A stretch of DNA of 64,000 nucleotides, taken from the NCBI GenBank assembly GCA_028714855.1, contig JAQTLP010000005.1:124001-188000 (forward strand). The letters are read 5' to 3'. The DNA comes from Phycisphaerae bacterium (GTDB lineage Bacteria; Planctomycetota; Phycisphaerae; Sedimentisphaerales; Anaerobacaceae). Position 1 is the stretch's first letter, and every line of letters begins with the position of its first letter. Made by a program: the position numbers and the translations under genes. Below are positions 1 through 9,133 of the stretch, piece by piece. Under the pieces are notes generated by a model. The model was not told the DNA's origin. It worked only from the letters and a program-made list of their open reading frames with translations, and did no database searches.

Positions 1-2
1 GA

Positions 3-542
3 GCAAAGGCAATAGTAAAAAAGGGGATTGGGGCAAAGGACGTGGTTATCGGAATTGCCGCCTGCGGTATAACCCCTTTCGTTCGCGGCGCTTTAAGGCA
101 GGCAGCGAAAATAAAAACAGGCACTATCTTTATCACCTGTTCCAAGACAACAGGCAGAGACGTCCCCGCACAAATAGTCATAAACCCGATTGTAGGGCCG
201 GAAGTCATTTGCGGTTCAACACGGATGAAGGCTGGCACGGCAACGAAACTTGTTCTCAATAGTCTAACCACGGCAGCAATGATTAAAATGGGCAAGGTCT
301 ACGGGAACCTGATGGTTGACCTCAACGCAACAAACCAAAAGCTGCAAGACAGGTCCGTAAGAATTGTTTCACAATTGACCGGCCTTTCACGAACAAAGGC
401 TCAGAAATTACTCGAGCAGGCAAAAGGGAAAGTCAAGCCTGCGGTCGTAATGCACTTTCGCAATGTGGATTCCCGCCGGGCAGATATTATCCTTCAGGAA
501 AGCAGACAATCATTGAGAAAAGCCATAAGGGAAAATAAATGA
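3..542 (+). CDS. murQ: MurNAc-6-phosphate etherase, C-terminal part (cut by window edge)
   Basis: About 179 codons of an N-acetylmuramic acid 6-phosphate etherase; the frame is open from base 3, so the start lies outside the window. The family cleaves the lactyl ether of MurNAc-6-P, giving GlcNAc-6-P and D-lactate during cytosolic peptidoglycan recycling. The MurQ signature GSTRMKAGTATK is read at about bases 213-250, followed by KVYGNLMVDLNATN and a C-terminal helical region with the expected SxLTGLSRTKA stretch. It ends ...ENK TGA with the next gene's ATG overlapping (ATGA), so it is co-translated with the symporter. The family assignment is firm; only the missing 5' end is unknown. Confidence 0.93.
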   Translation, partial: AKAIVKKGIGAKDVVIGIAACGITPFVRGALRQAAKIKTGTIFITCSKTTGRDVPAQIVINPIVGPEVICGSTRMKAGTATKLVLNSLTTAAMIKMGKVYGNLMVDLNATNQKLQDRSVRIVSQLTGLSRTKAQKLLEQAKGKVKPAVVMHFRNVDSRRADIILQESRQSLRKAIRENK

Positions 543-2020
543 TTCATTTCAGTTTAGCGCAAAATATCGCGGCAGCTATAGGTCAAACTGATTTAATCAT
601 CGTTGGGTCGGCGATTTTACTTCTCTTTGTCATTTCATATATCTTCGGGCGCGAAGAAAAAGATATAAACGACTACTTTCTCGGCAGCAGAAAGATTCCT
701 TCGATTGTCGCGTGCCTGTCTTTCGTAGCAACTGAAGTTAGCGCGCTTACAATCGTCGGCGTGCCGGCAACGGCATTCAGCGAGAACTGGGAGTACCTGC
801 AGTTTTTTATCGGCTCGGCTGCTGCACGCATAGCGGTGGCGTTTCTGTTCATACCGGTATTTTATAAATACAACTGCACGAGCATATATGAATTTTTAAG
901 GCACCGCTTCGGGCCGGAGACACAATATGCGGGTTCGATTTTCTTTTTTATTACGCGGTTAATATCGTCAGGCATCAGGTTGTATGCCGCGTGCATGGGG
1001 GTCGGGATTATTATGGGCTGGAGTCTGGCACAAACAATTCTGGTATTTACGGCGGTAAGTATCATATTCATCGCATTCGGGGGCATAAAAGCGGTGGTTT
1101 GGGCAGGCGCATATCAGGCGATAGTATTCTTCGCTGCGGGCGCTGCGATACTGACTTATCTTTCGCTGCACATAAATGGCGGATTGTCCGCCGCATGGCA
1201 AACCGCAGGCGAAGCGGGACGACTCAGTATTTTTAATTTTAAATTCGACCTTAATAATCCCACGACCTTTTGGGCGGGCAGCATCAACGCTTTTTTCATC
1301 GGCTTAGCTGTCTTCGGCACCGACCAAGAATTGATGCAAAGGTTACTTACGGTCAGGACCAGAAAGACAAGCCAGAAGACAATTATTATGACTATATTGG
1401 CGGCGCTTCCGATTTTGTGCATATATCTGGGGATCGGCACTTTACTTTACGTATTCTACCAACAGAACCCTGACATCATTCAGCCGGGCAGGACCAAAGA
1501 AGTCCTTTCGCACTTTGTGACAAATTCTCTGCCGGCCGGCTTAAAAGGATTGATGCTTTCAGCAATTATATTAGCCAGCATTGACTCTCCGTTAAGTTCG
1601 CTTGCCTCGTCTTTTGTGACGGATATTTACCGCCCGCTCATCAAAAAAACCGCGACGGAAAAACACTATTTAATGATTTCGAGGGCGGGAGTGGTTGCTT
1701 TCGGCGTCATCCTGGCAACTATTGCCTTTTCGTGCGAATCGGTGGAAAACATATTGTGGTTCGCATTCGAGATATTTTCCCTGACTGGAGGCGCAACTCT
1801 CGGCGTTTTCATTCTCGGCGTGCTGACACGACGAAGGGCCAACCTCAGCAACGTAATCGCAATGATTATCAGCACGTTATCTGTGACGGCCCTGCTGCTA
1901 ATGTCTCATAAAGGATATATTAAACTGGCGTGGAGCTGGCTGATAGTCATCGGCACAATAATAACGCTGATTTTGAACTGCCTGTTTAGCTGTATTAAGA
2001 CAAAAGAGCGGCCGCAATAA
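539..2020 (+). CDS. Sodium:solute symporter (SSS family)
   Basis: A 493-residue polytopic inner-membrane protein with about 13 hydrophobic segments. Near the N-terminus, after the first TM segment, it carries the SSS hallmark DYFLGSRKIP (about residues 44-53), followed by SFVATEVSALTIVGVPA. The family couples Na+ influx to uptake of sugars, amino acids or sialic acid; the substrate cannot be read from sequence. The 4-base overlap with murQ suggests it imports a cell-wall sugar such as MurNAc, anhydro-MurNAc or a related amino sugar (inference from context). Length and hydropathy are normal for the family. No clear terminator was seen for the + strand after its stop. Confidence 0.88.
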   Translation: MIHFSLAQNIAAAIGQTDLIIVGSAILLLFVISYIFGREEKDINDYFLGSRKIPSIVACLSFVATEVSALTIVGVPATAFSENWEYLQFFIGSAAARIAVAFLFIPVFYKYNCTSIYEFLRHRFGPETQYAGSIFFFITRLISSGIRLYAACMGVGIIMGWSLAQTILVFTAVSIIFIAFGGIKAVVWAGAYQAIVFFAAGAAILTYLSLHINGGLSAAWQTAGEAGRLSIFNFKFDLNNPTTFWAGSINAFFIGLAVFGTDQELMQRLLTVRTRKTSQKTIIMTILAALPILCIYLGIGTLLYVFYQQNPDIIQPGRTKEVLSHFVTNSLPAGLKGLMLSAIILASIDSPLSSLASSFVTDIYRPLIKKTATEKHYLMISRAGVVAFGVILATIAFSCESVENILWFAFEIFSLTGGATLGVFILGVLTRRRANLSNVIAMIISTLSVTALLLMSHKGYIKLAWSWLIVIGTIITLILNCLFSCIKTKERPQ

Positions 2021-2044
2021 ACCAGGGATATTTGTGAGATGCGC

Positions 2045-2075
2045 AAAAAAAGACCTGCATTTACCTGCAGGTCTT
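2045..2075 (-). terminator. Rho-independent terminator after initiator tRNA
   Basis: A perfect 10-bp stem (bases 2050-2059 with 2066-2075) closes a 6-base loop. On the minus strand it is followed by six T residues (bases 2050-2045). It lies three bases beyond the 3' end of the tRNA gene, so it ends tRNA-fMet and probably the whole leftward ribosomal cluster. Confidence 0.85.
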
Positions 2076-2077
2076 AA

Positions 2078-2151
2078 TAGCGGGGGCAGGATTCGAACCT
2101 GCGACCTCCGGGTTATGGGCCCGACGAGCTACCAGACTGCTCTACCCCGCG
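2078..2151 (-). tRNA. Initiator tRNA-fMet (CAU)
   Basis: A complete cloverleaf on the minus strand with anticodon CAU. It is the initiator rather than the elongator type. Position 1 is C and unpaired with position 72, and the anticodon stem has three consecutive G-C pairs next to the loop (GGG...CCC). Acceptor pairs 2-71 to 7-66 are perfect. Position 72 reads U, giving a C1-U72 mismatch where most bacteria have C1-A72. CCA is not encoded. It lies downstream of the rplQ/HIT end of the ribosomal cluster and just before a strong terminator. Confidence 0.93.
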
Positions 2152-2231
2152 ATCATTTCTAGTATTTCGTATTTTGTCGCTACACTATAAATACCACAAA
2201 AAGCATTTTTTATCAAGAGGTAAGGATTAAA

Positions 2232-2648
2232 TTATAAATTTTCACGGATTTTAGCGGCGATTTGCTCGATTTTTCCTTCTTCGTATTCATAGGCCGGCCA
2301 GCGGTTAAAAACGCCATCGCCGGAGTTACGAGGAATTATGTGAAAGTGCAAATGGTCAACAAGCTGGCCAGCCGTCCTTCCGTTATTGCACAACACATTA
2401 TAGCCGTCAGAATTCATCGCACCCGCTACGGCCGCGGCGATTTTGCCAAGCTGTGAAGCAACCCGGCTTAAAATTTCAGGAGGGCACTGATGCAATTTTT
2501 CAAAGTGCTGCTTGGGAATCACCAATGCATGACCGTCGCTTATTGGGCCGATATCCAAAAAAGAAAGAACAACGTCGTCTTCGTAAATTTTCGTAACCGG
2601 AATCTGTCCAGCCACCATTTTACAAAATACACAACCATTTACGCTCAT
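2232..2648 (-). CDS. HIT-family (histidine triad) nucleotide hydrolase
   Basis: A 138-residue protein with the histidine triad HLHFHIIPR near residues 99-107 and the usual upstream DxxPxSDGHALVIPK block. It resembles HinT/Fhit-like nucleoside phosphoramidate or dinucleotide hydrolases; the exact substrate cannot be assigned. The N-terminal CVFC pair (residues 6-9) may bind zinc, as in many bacterial HIT proteins. It starts 26 bases downstream of the rplQ stop on the same strand and is probably cotranscribed with it. The Shine-Dalgarno is weak, but no other start fits the family length. Confidence 0.88.
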   Translation of the reverse strand: MSVNGCVFCKMVAGQIPVTKIYEDDVVLSFLDIGPISDGHALVIPKQHFEKLHQCPPEILSRVASQLGKIAAAVAGAMNSDGYNVLCNNGRTAGQLVDHLHFHIIPRNSGDGVFNRWPAYEYEEGKIEQIAAKIRENL

Positions 2649-2674
2649 TCCAGGCCTGTAGTCTAAATAATGAG

Positions 2675-3202
2675 TTACTGCTGTTTATCAGATTTGTCCG
2701 CTTCGTTTTTAACCTCGGCGGTACCTTCGGCCTTCTCTTTTTTAGTCTTTTTTCGAGAAGCTTTTTTGGCAGCAGCTTTGGTTTGTTTTTTTGTGCCCTC
2801 GTCAGCACCTACGAACTGCAGCAGGACGAGCCGGCCGTTATCGCCCAATCTTCTCTGAGACAGACGGATAATTCTTGTATAACCGCCCGGCCTGTCAAGA
2901 TATCTGGGGCCAAGCTCACTGAACAATTTCCCGATTACCGTGCCCTTTTTGACAGCTTCACCATCTTCATCAGCTACAATATCACGATTGCCAAGCAGCA
3001 TAATAGCTCGACGTCTGGCAGCCAACGTACCTTTTTTGGCCAATGTAATCATCTTTTCGGCAAAGGATTTTACCTCCTTGGCCTTTTCGGGAGTCGTTGA
3101 AATCGTTTCGTGCTGGATGAGTGAAGCGACCAGATTCCGGCGCATAGCCAAACGGTGCTCGGCTGTTCGATTTAACTGACGCCCTGCTATTCTATGACGC
3201 AT
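2675..3202 (-). CDS. rplQ: 50S ribosomal protein L17, with charged C-terminal tail
   Basis: L17 core of about 125 residues, beginning MRHRIAGRQLNRTAEHR, which binds 23S rRNA near the exit tunnel. The protein is 175 residues, clearly longer than the usual 115-130. The last 45 residues are a low-complexity Lys/Ala/Glu tail after the core end (LLQFVGAD). It is the last ribosomal protein gene of the alpha operon block, directly after rpoA, as in most bacteria. The tail resembles those on S3, S5 and L7/L12 in the same cluster. Confidence 0.95.
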   Translation of the reverse strand: MRHRIAGRQLNRTAEHRLAMRRNLVASLIQHETISTTPEKAKEVKSFAEKMITLAKKGTLAARRRAIMLLGNRDIVADEDGEAVKKGTVIGKLFSELGPRYLDRPGGYTRIIRLSQRRLGDNGRLVLLQFVGADEGTKKQTKAAAKKASRKKTKKEKAEGTAEVKNEADKSDKQQ

Positions 3203-3235
3203 ACGCTCAAATCCTCTTATCTGTTACTATCATAA

Positions 3236-4240
3236 TTAATCACCAATACCGGTCATTCCCAAAGACAAACCGATATCCGCAAGTTTTCTTTTGACTTCCC
3301 GCAGGCTCGTTTTACCGAAGCTGCGAACATTCAGCAAATCGGCTTCCGTCTTTTTCACCAGTTGGCCGACCGTTGTGACCTTTATTGCCTCAAGACAGTT
3401 GCTAACCCTCACCGATAATTCCAATTCCTGAATAGGGATACTCAGTTTTTTGGTTAATTCCTCATTCACCGTTTCTGCCGCTGCTTCTTCCAGAACGATT
3501 TGCTCGGTAACGGTTTCCTCTCCAAGCCCGAAATATTGCACGAACGGATTGATGTGCTTACGGAATATTTTGGCGGCCTCTACCAGCGCCATCTCCGGAG
3601 CAATTGTTCCATTGGTCCAAATTTCCAGAATCAGCCTGTCATAGTTGGTTCGCTGGCCGACGCGTGTGTCTTCAGTTATGTACCGAACTCTTGTAACCGG
3701 CGAATATACCGCATCAATCAATATTCTGCCAAGTTCCTGCTCAAATCTGTCCGCGGCGGCGATTCGTTCTGAAGCCGGCAAATAACCACGCCCCTTCTCA
3801 ACCACCATTTCCATTTCAAAATTCACATCCTCAGTCAAAGTAGCTAACACCGCATCTTTGTTTATCAATTCTATGGCCGGGTCCGCAACTATATCGGCTG
3901 CCGTTACAACGCCGGCTTTGTTGGCCGAAACTTTCATTACCTTCGGACCTTCATCATTGAGCCGAACAATAAGATTCTTTACATTCAAAACTATTTCGGT
4001 GACATCTTCCATTACGCCCTTCAAGGAGGTAAATTCATGGTCGGCGCCGGTCACTTTAATGGATGTTACGGCGCTGCCTTCAAGGGAAGAAAGTAATACG
4101 CGTCTTAAGCTGTTACCGACAGTGGTGCCAAAACCACGTTCGAACGGCTCGATGAAGAATCGGCCATATTTATCACTCGAAACCTCTATATCTCGTTCAA
4201 CATGAGTCGGCAATTCCAAACCACGCCATGTCACTCGCAT
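3236..4240 (-). CDS. rpoA: RNA polymerase alpha subunit
   Basis: A 334-residue RNA polymerase alpha subunit. The N-terminal assembly domain (about residues 1-230) is followed by a linker with an acidic stretch, then a C-terminal helix-hairpin-helix domain (about 255-320, LELSVRVSNCLEAIK) that contacts UP-element DNA and activators. The longest frame begins with a TTG at 4252, but that TTG and the next codon form the Shine-Dalgarno GGAGG. The ATG at 4240 is therefore the start. It is flanked by rpsD and rplQ in the standard alpha-operon order. Confidence 0.97.
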   Translation of the reverse strand: MRVTWRGLELPTHVERDIEVSSDKYGRFFIEPFERGFGTTVGNSLRRVLLSSLEGSAVTSIKVTGADHEFTSLKGVMEDVTEIVLNVKNLIVRLNDEGPKVMKVSANKAGVVTAADIVADPAIELINKDAVLATLTEDVNFEMEMVVEKGRGYLPASERIAAADRFEQELGRILIDAVYSPVTRVRYITEDTRVGQRTNYDRLILEIWTNGTIAPEMALVEAAKIFRKHINPFVQYFGLGEETVTEQIVLEEAAAETVNEELTKKLSIPIQELELSVRVSNCLEAIKVTTVGQLVKKTEADLLNVRSFGKTSLREVKRKLADIGLSLGMTGIGD

Positions 4241-4304
4241 ATATACCTCCAATAATACCGTTTATTAACAATTCGTTATTGACCAGCAAAATCCAACCAA
4301 ACGG

Positions 4305-4937
4305 CTACCTCGAACAGACCTCTACAATCAACTGCTCCTGAACCGGGATTTGAATATCATCCCTGGTGGGCAGTGCAACAACAGTAGCTTCGATATTTTC
4401 ACTATTCACTTGCAGCCAATTTTGTGTGGTAAAGTTTGGGTTACTTTCCAATTGTCCCTTTACCTTCTTTTTGCTTTTTTCGGAACTCTTAACTGTTATC
4501 TTGTCACCGACTTTTACAATATAATCGCTGATATTAACTTTCCGTCCTTTTACACAAATATGGCCGTGGTTAATCAGGAGTCTGGCTGCCTTTCGTGACG
4601 GCGCGAAATTCACCTTATAAAGCACATTATCCAAACGCCTTTCCAGCAATTGCAGCAGAATTTCACCGGTATTACCCTTCACCCGCTCAGCTTTGTGGAA
4701 ATACCTCATAAACTGTCGATCCAGAAGGCCGTAGTACCTTTTGACTTTTTGCTTTTCACGCAATCGAACACCATATTCGCTCGGCCTGCCTCTGCGCCAG
4801 CCGTGCATACCGGGACCCAAATTACGCTGTTTCTTTTCGATCGGGCACTTGGCCGTCTCACACCTGACGCCCTTGAGCATCAGCTTCATCGCCTCACGAC
4901 GACAATGTTTACAAGATGAACCAAGATAACGTCCCAT
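4305..4937 (-). CDS. rpsD: 30S ribosomal protein S4
   Basis: A 210-residue S4, a primary 16S rRNA binder and, in many bacteria, the autoregulator of the alpha operon. The N-terminus carries a four-cysteine zinc site (C9, C12, C26, C31 in SCKHC...CETAKC). The S4 RNA-binding domain (RRLDNVLYKVNFAPSRKAAR) lies near residues 92-160. A GGAGG Shine-Dalgarno precedes the ATG. It lies between rpsK and rpoA. The zinc-type S4 matches a genome that also uses zinc-type S14, L31 and L36. Confidence 0.97.
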   Translation of the reverse strand: MGRYLGSSCKHCRREAMKLMLKGVRCETAKCPIEKKQRNLGPGMHGWRRGRPSEYGVRLREKQKVKRYYGLLDRQFMRYFHKAERVKGNTGEILLQLLERRLDNVLYKVNFAPSRKAARLLINHGHICVKGRKVNISDYIVKVGDKITVKSSEKSKKKVKGQLESNPNFTTQNWLQVNSENIEATVVALPTRDDIQIPVQEQLIVEVCSR

Positions 4938-5021
4938 CTTCTTTATCTACCTCCAAAAACCATTTCAAGGCGTCCTATTTTATAACAAGCCATAAAAAAC
5001 ACGTTTTGGCGTCCTTTTACT

Positions 5022-5405
5022 TTATACCCGTCTTCGCTTCGGCGGCCGACAGCCATTATGCGGAAGCGGAGTAACATCTTCTATCGAGGCGATACGCAAT
5101 CCAGCCTGTTGGAGGGCTGAGATTGCAGATTCGCGACCAGAACCAGGCCCCTTAACCCTAATCTCAATCTCGCGCACGCCGTTACGCATAGCGATATTGG
5201 CACAACGCTGTGCAGCCTGCTGAGCAGCAAAAGGGGTACTTTTGCGCGAACCCTTGAAACCGACACAGCCTGCTGAACCCGAGCAAATTGTGTCACCATC
5301 GGGGTCTGTAATTGTAATCAACGTATTGTTGAACGTCGCTTTTATGTACACTATAGCCCTGGCGACATTCTTCTTGACCTTTCGTTTTACAGTCGGTGTC
5401 GGCAT
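5022..5405 (-). CDS. rpsK: 30S ribosomal protein S11
   Basis: A 127-residue S11, which contacts mRNA and the 16S platform. The conserved GPGSGRESA block and the invariant C-terminus [11 protein letters not shown] are present. The Shine-Dalgarno GAGG sits about nine bases before the ATG. It lies in the usual position between rpsM and rpsD. Confidence 0.97.
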   Translation of the reverse strand: MPTPTVKRKVKKNVARAIVYIKATFNNTLITITDPDGDTICSGSAGCVGFKGSRKSTPFAAQQAAQRCANIAMRNGVREIEIRVKGPGSGRESAISALQQAGLRIASIEDVTPLPHNGCRPPKRRRV

Positions 5406-5454
5406 TAAAAATCCTCAAATAACAAAACTATTACTTCCGAGCAGCAAGACCAAA

Positions 5455-5841
5455 CTATGTACGCTGCTCCTTCACGCCTTTCTTACCTGCAACCGTCTTT
5501 CTCGGCCCTTTACGGGTTCGCGCATTACTCTGAGTGTGCTGGCCCCGAACAGGCAAACCTTTTCTGTGTCGTATGCCTCTATAACAGCCTATATCTCGCA
5601 AACGAGCGATATTTTGAGAGACCTGCCTGCGAAGCTGGCCTCCCACGGTATAATTATGGTCAATAATCTGAGTTATCCTGCTAAGCTCATCTTCACTGAG
5701 TTTGCTGGCCTTGACGTCTTTTTCAATCTTGGCCTCCTTCAAAATCATTTCTGAAGTATGGCGGCCTATACCATGAACATACGTCAACGAAATCAAGATG
5801 GATTTGTCACTAGGAATATCAATACCTACTATTCGGGGCAT
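5455..5841 (-). CDS. rpsM: 30S ribosomal protein S13
   Basis: A 128-residue S13 from the head of the 30S subunit, which contacts tRNA and the B1 bridge. It starts [15 protein letters not shown] and includes the family block [16 protein letters not shown], with the basic tail [10 protein letters not shown] reaching the P site. AGGAG lies just upstream of the ATG. It sits between rpmJ and rpsK in conserved order. Confidence 0.97.
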   Translation of the reverse strand: MPRIVGIDIPSDKSILISLTYVHGIGRHTSEMILKEAKIEKDVKASKLSEDELSRITQIIDHNYTVGGQLRRQVSQNIARLRDIGCYRGIRHRKGLPVRGQHTQSNARTRKGPRKTVAGKKGVKEQRT

Positions 5842-5876
5842 ATCAGCTCCTTTTCGTATTCAGCCCGACGATAAAA

Positions 5877-5990
5877 TCAACCCTGGCGCTGTTTATGTCT
5901 CGGGTTGGCACAAATCACCCGCACAACGCCCTTACGGCGAATAACCTTACAATTCTCACATATACGTTTTACAGAACTTCTGACTTTCAT
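5877..5990 (-). CDS. rpmJ: 50S ribosomal protein L36 (zinc type)
   Basis: A 37-codon gene found by translating the spacer between infA and rpsM. The product starts [14 protein letters not shown] and ends [12 protein letters not shown]. The zinc ligands C11, C14, C27 and H32 are all present, so this is the C+ form of L36. Its place after infA and before rpsM is the standard location. No frameshift was found; TGA stop at 5877-5879. Confidence 0.96.
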   Translation of the reverse strand: MKVRSSVKRICENCKVIRRKGVVRVICANPRHKQRQG

Positions 5991-6035
5991 TTTTACAATC
6001 TACTTTCGTGTCCTATCTCATTTAGGACGAATTTC

Positions 6036-6251
6036 TCAATTTCGCAGAACTATTCGGCCTCTATTCAAATCATACGGCGACATTTCAACTGTAATAGTAT
6101 CACCCGGCAAAATCCGAATAAAATGCATACGCATCTTGCCCGAAACATGCGCCAAAATCCTGTGGCCATTTTCCAGCTCCACTGTAAACATCGCATTCGG
6201 CAGCGCTTCAATCACTGTGGCCTGCAATTTTATTGTGCCCTTTCCTGCCAT
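6036..6251 (-). CDS. infA: Translation initiation factor IF-1
   Basis: A 71-residue IF-1 with a single OB/S1-like fold ([20 protein letters not shown], then [14 protein letters not shown]). It occupies the ribosomal A site during initiation. Length and position between map and rpmJ are canonical. The Shine-Dalgarno is weak (GCGAAAAGCT before ATG), so translation may be coupled to map, whose stop lies 23 bases upstream. Confidence 0.96.
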   Translation of the reverse strand: MAGKGTIKLQATVIEALPNAMFTVELENGHRILAHVSGKMRMHFIRILPGDTITVEMSPYDLNRGRIVLRN

Positions 6252-6274
6252 AGCTTTTCGCTTTCCTGCTTTCG

Positions 6275-7054
6275 CTACTTTACAGTCAGCACTTCACAAC
6301 CATTTTTCACTATTGCAATCGTATGCTCAAAGTGAGCCGAACACTTTCCATCCTTTGTTACCACTACCCATCCGTTTTTCAGCGTTCGCACATCACTGGT
6401 ACCGGCATTAACCATCGGCTCCACTGCCAGGATCATGCCTTCCGTCAGAATAATATCGCATCTGAGCAACTCATCACTGACAAAGTTGGGGACTTTGGGC
6501 TCTTCGTGCATCTTTTTACCGATGCCGTGTCCGACAAAATCCTTTACTACCGAAAAGCCGGCCGATTCCGCATAACCCTGCATTTCGGCGGCTATTTGGC
6601 TCCATTTTACGCCCGGTTTCGCTCGAGCTATCGCAATATCGAGAAGATGTTTAGTCGCATCTATAAGCCTGCGTTTATCTTCAGTAATCTCGCCGATAGC
6701 GACAGTAACAGCAGCATCTCCACAATAACCATCAAGCTTGGCGCCGAAATCAATGCTCAGGATATCGCCGTTCTTAAGTACAGCGGTCTCGGAAGGAATT
6801 CCGTGGACGACCTGCTCATTTATCGAGGCGCAAATTGCGCTCGGAAACGGCGCCGGAGCATAAGGACTGCGTACTCCTTTAAACAAAGCCGTTGCCCCGG
6901 CTTCGGTTGTAATCTGCGAAGCCATGCTGTCCAGCCAGCCGGTAGTTACTCCCGGTTCTGCAACCTCTTGTAATTTTAAAAGAACATCGGCTACAACAAC
7001 ACCTGCTTTACGAATCAGCTCAATCTCTCTTCGGCTGCGAAGCGTTATAGCCAT
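6275..7054 (-). CDS. map: Methionine aminopeptidase, type I
   Basis: A 259-residue type I methionine aminopeptidase, which removes the initiator Met from nascent proteins. All metal and substrate residues are visible: H84, D102, D113, H176, E212 and E243, within [30 protein letters not shown] and EPMVNAG. It sits between adk and infA, the usual spc-operon arrangement in many phyla. The 18-base spacer upstream holds a GCGAGATACG element of the kind seen before several genes of this cluster. Confidence 0.96.
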   Translation of the reverse strand: MAITLRSRREIELIRKAGVVVADVLLKLQEVAEPGVTTGWLDSMASQITTEAGATALFKGVRSPYAPAPFPSAICASINEQVVHGIPSETAVLKNGDILSIDFGAKLDGYCGDAAVTVAIGEITEDKRRLIDATKHLLDIAIARAKPGVKWSQIAAEMQGYAESAGFSVVKDFVGHGIGKKMHEEPKVPNFVSDELLRCDIILTEGMILAVEPMVNAGTSDVRTLKNGWVVVTKDGKCSAHFEHTIAIVKNGCEVLTVK

Positions 7055-7072
7055 TTAATTCCGTATCTCGCC

Positions 7073-7732
7073 TCATACTTTATTTCCGGCGAGAGCATCC
7101 AAATTCTCGAACAATAAAGCGGTCACACTGCCGGCTTCTTCATTGGCATCGAAGTCATAAACAGTGTTGTTCTTTCTATAGTAATCCACCACCGGTTCTG
7201 TCTGCCGGTGATACGTCTTAAGCCGATTCTTAACCACTTCAAGACCGTCATCCGCCCTTTGAACAAGGGCGGTGCCATCTCTATCACATTTTCCTTCGAC
7301 CTTAGGCTTCAGGTTTTCAATGTGATAAACCGCACCACACTGAGGACAGCTTCTTCTGCCGGTCAATCGCCCGGCTACTATCCGGTCATCTACCTTTAAG
7401 TTCAAAACAGCATCTATTTTTTCGCCGTTACCAGCCAACGATTCATCAAGCTTGTCGGCCTGATTAACGGTCCTGGGAAAACCATCCAGCACAAAACCAG
7501 CCTGTGGTGTCTTTTTAATCGCACCAGCCATCATTTCAACTATTACATCATCCGGCACAAGCCCGCCGGAATCCATATACGTTTGGGCTCTTTTGCCCAA
7601 CTCGCTCCCTGTAGCTCTTTCCTGCCGCAGGATGTCTCCGCTGGATAAATGGAGCAAGCCATATCTTTCAACGATGCGCTTACACTGCGTTCCTTTGCCG
7701 GCTCCCGGAGCACCCAATAAGACTATCCTCAC
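7073..7732 (-). CDS. adk: Adenylate kinase (zinc LID type)
   Basis: A 219-residue adenylate kinase (ATP + AMP = 2 ADP). The P-loop GAPGAGKGTQ is at residues 7-16 and DGFPRT at 83-88. The LID domain has C129, C132 and C149 plus D152, a Cys3-Asp zinc site. Translation starts at GTG (7732), whose GTGA overlaps the secY stop, indicating translational coupling. The order secY-adk-map-infA is typical. Confidence 0.97.
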   Translation of the reverse strand: MRIVLLGAPGAGKGTQCKRIVERYGLLHLSSGDILRQERATGSELGKRAQTYMDSGGLVPDDVIVEMMAGAIKKTPQAGFVLDGFPRTVNQADKLDESLAGNGEKIDAVLNLKVDDRIVAGRLTGRRSCPQCGAVYHIENLKPKVEGKCDRDGTALVQRADDGLEVVKNRLKTYHRQTEPVVDYYRKNNTVYDFDANEEAGSVTALLFENLDALAGNKV

Positions 7733-9084
7733 GAATAGGCTCCTTTAATTCTGCCGGTTTCACTAAAACCATCGTAGCTGCGCATCAGGAGGTTGGCCTC
7801 TATTTTCTGCACCATGTCCAGCGAGACACTGATAACTATCAATAAACCAGTGCCGCCCAGGAAAGACGCAATTCTCCAGTCAACTCCTAATAATATTGTA
7901 ATCACCGACGGCACAACGGCAATTACGGCTAAGAATGCGGCTCCAAAATAAGTGATTCTAATCATCACCTTTTCCAAATAATCAGCGGTCCTTCGGCCCG
8001 GACGAAGCCCCGGGATAAAGCTGCCAGAATCCCGCAAATTTTTGGCCATCTCCTTCGGCTGAAACTGTATTGTTGTCCAAAAGTAAGCAAATAAGAATAT
8101 CAATAACATATACACAACATTATAAGTATAAGCACCGGGCCCAAAAGCATTCTGCAAATTCATAAGAAATACCGAAGATGGGAACCTGCTTGCCAACTGG
8201 CCGACAACTATCGGCGGGAACATCATAAAGCTCGATGCGAAAATTATCGGCATCACTCCGCCGTGATTGACCCTGAGCGGCAGATACTGTCTTTGGCCAC
8301 CATACATTCTATGACCGCGCATCTGCTTTGCGTACTGAATAGGTATTCTGCGCTGGCCTTGAGTTATCAGTATGGCGCCTGCAACAACAAATACAAACGC
8401 CGCTATCAGGAACAATATTTTTGCCGGGCCTACGGTTCCGGGCGGTGCACCAACGCTGAAGTCAACATTCCGCCAAAGCGTCTGGACGGCCCAGGGCATT
8501 CTGTCGATAATGCCAGCCATAATTATTAAACTGACACCATTGCCTATGCCGTATTCATCTATCTGCTCGCCGAGCCACATCAGGAAAATGGTACCGGCTG
8601 TCATACTTACAATACCCAGTATCATAGCCTGAGTTTGCATGCCGGCATAGATATAGGCCCCCATCCCAAACATCCTCATATACATTATAGCCTGAAAAAC
8701 ACATACCGGCACCGTCAGATAGCGTGTGTACTCCTGTATTTTCTTGTAGCCGGTCTGGCCCTCCTGTCGCAATTTTTTCAAGGCCGGAACAACCTCAGCC
8801 AGCAGCATAAGGAAAATCGATGCCATAATATAGGGCATAATTCCCAGGCCAAACAAACTGCTATGGCTCAAGGTTCCGCCTGTGAACATTTGGAGATATT
8901 CAGCAGCTCTGCCTATAGGGCTATCTGTGTCTCTTGTGCCGACGGCGGCTTCCATCTTCGCCTGGTCAAAACACGGCGTAGGGATATGGAAGCCAATCCT
9001 GTATATCATCAGCAACGCAAAAGTAAAAAGAATCTTGTTGCGCAAGTCTGGGATTCTGAATATGTTAACTACCGCTCCAAGCAT
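7729..9084 (-). CDS. secY: Protein translocase subunit SecY
   Basis: A 451-residue SecY, the channel of the Sec translocon, with about ten transmembrane segments. An early loop contains FGLGIMPYIMASI, the plug/TM2 region of the family. It is part of the spc operon after rplO and overlaps the adk start by four bases. Its partner SecE is encoded at 33849-34235. Length is normal and no break is seen. Confidence 0.97.
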   Translation of the reverse strand: MLGAVVNIFRIPDLRNKILFTFALLMIYRIGFHIPTPCFDQAKMEAAVGTRDTDSPIGRAAEYLQMFTGGTLSHSSLFGLGIMPYIMASIFLMLLAEVVPALKKLRQEGQTGYKKIQEYTRYLTVPVCVFQAIMYMRMFGMGAYIYAGMQTQAMILGIVSMTAGTIFLMWLGEQIDEYGIGNGVSLIIMAGIIDRMPWAVQTLWRNVDFSVGAPPGTVGPAKILFLIAAFVFVVAGAILITQGQRRIPIQYAKQMRGHRMYGGQRQYLPLRVNHGGVMPIIFASSFMMFPPIVVGQLASRFPSSVFLMNLQNAFGPGAYTYNVVYMLLIFLFAYFWTTIQFQPKEMAKNLRDSGSFIPGLRPGRRTADYLEKVMIRITYFGAAFLAVIAVVPSVITILLGVDWRIASFLGGTGLLIVISVSLDMVQKIEANLLMRSYDGFSETGRIKGAYS

Positions 9085-9133
9085 TTTTTAATATTCGCCT
9101 CTAATTTCTCACTTTTATAATAATCACAGTCGT

